This document shows, in pieces, positions 6,238 to 6,454 of a stretch of DNA of 6,454 nucleotides. The position numbers and the translations under genes are program-made. Each line of letters begins with the position of its first letter. The stretch's first letter is position 1. Origin of the DNA: Bacillota bacterium (lineage in GTDB: Bacteria; Bacillota; Clostridia; Peptostreptococcales; Anaerovoracaceae); assembly GCA_017538845.1 (NCBI GenBank), contig JAFYIC010000098.1:1-6454 (forward strand), in the 5' to 3' direction. A model generated the notes under the pieces. It was given only the letters and a program-made list of their open reading frames with translations, had not been told where the DNA came from and did not search any database.

Positions 6238-6454
6238 ATGAAGAAAGGCAAAAGCAATGAGCCAAAGGAAATAGTTCTGCCGGAGGACGTAGCAGAATCA
6301 TACCGGTTCAGTTACGATCTCACATATGATGAGGCGTACAGGACTTTTTCTCTGCTGGCGTTCAAAAGGAGCAATAAGTTCCGGCTGATAGCAGGAGTGG
6401 CTCTGACGGCAGGCGCGATACTCATGCTGGTGCTGTTCGCACTGGACAACACCA
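6238..6454 (+). CDS. YcxB-like small membrane protein, N-terminal part (truncated by window)
   Basis: An ATG at 6238 opens a frame that remains open to the window end (72 codons). It starts 30 nt after the transporter stop and is preceded by AAAGGGA at 6225-6231, 6 nt upstream. The protein begins with a hydrophilic, charged stretch (1-20). Then comes YRFSYDLTYDEAYRTFSLLA (22-41), followed by basic residues (FKRSNKFR, 42-49) and one hydrophobic segment at about 50-68. This layout, with a short tyrosine-rich strand-helix then a basic patch and a membrane helix, resembles the N-terminus of YcxB-like proteins of unknown function. The match is by pattern only and could be wrong. No terminator separates it from the BCCT gene, so it is probably co-transcribed; whether it affects transport is unknown. 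Confidence 0.6.
   Translation, partial: MKKGKSNEPKEIVLPEDVAESYRFSYDLTYDEAYRTFSLLAFKRSNKFRLIAGVALTAGAILMLVLFALDNT

Overview
The window is a run of same-direction (+) genes from a bacterial chromosome, most likely an anaerobic member of the Firmicutes/Clostridia. That placement is inferred from strong AGGAGG-type ribosome binding sites before most genes, a sigma-70/SigA-like extended -10 promoter, frequent ATA and AGA/AGG codons and Cys-rich cytosolic enzymes. I cannot name the species.

Layout. Positions 1-182 hold the 3' end of a GNAT-type acetyltransferase. A tightly packed set follows: an alpha/beta hydrolase (197-1039), an SDR oxidoreductase (1041-1829) and an FGGY-family carbohydrate kinase (1843-3273). 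The gaps are 14, 1 and 13 nt, which implies one transcript with translational coupling. After an 87-nt gap containing a stem-loop comes an acyl-CoA dehydrogenase (3361-4488). The only clear transcriptional boundary is the AT-rich gap 4489-4581. It holds a palindrome followed by a T-run, an extended -10 promoter and a perfect 9-bp direct repeat. Downstream are a BCCT-family 12-TM transporter (4582-6207) and the start of a small membrane protein resembling YcxB (6238 to the window end).

Interpretation. The genes look like a catabolic island: BCCT uptake of a small zwitterion or organic solute, then ester/lactone hydrolysis, alcohol/ketone redox, ATP-dependent phosphorylation of a hydroxyl, and FAD-dependent acyl-CoA oxidation or reduction. 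No CoA ligase, CoA-transferase, ETF or dedicated regulator is visible here, so the pathway is incomplete in this window and the substrate is unknown. A sugar-type kinase and KduD-like SDR beside an acyl-CoA dehydrogenase and a betaine/carnitine-type transporter is not a pathway I recognise. The transporter lacks several residues of the usual trimethylammonium-binding aromatic box, and the kinase is contracted inside its N-terminal domain. Both hint at a non-standard substrate. No RNA genes, CRISPR arrays or mobile elements were seen.
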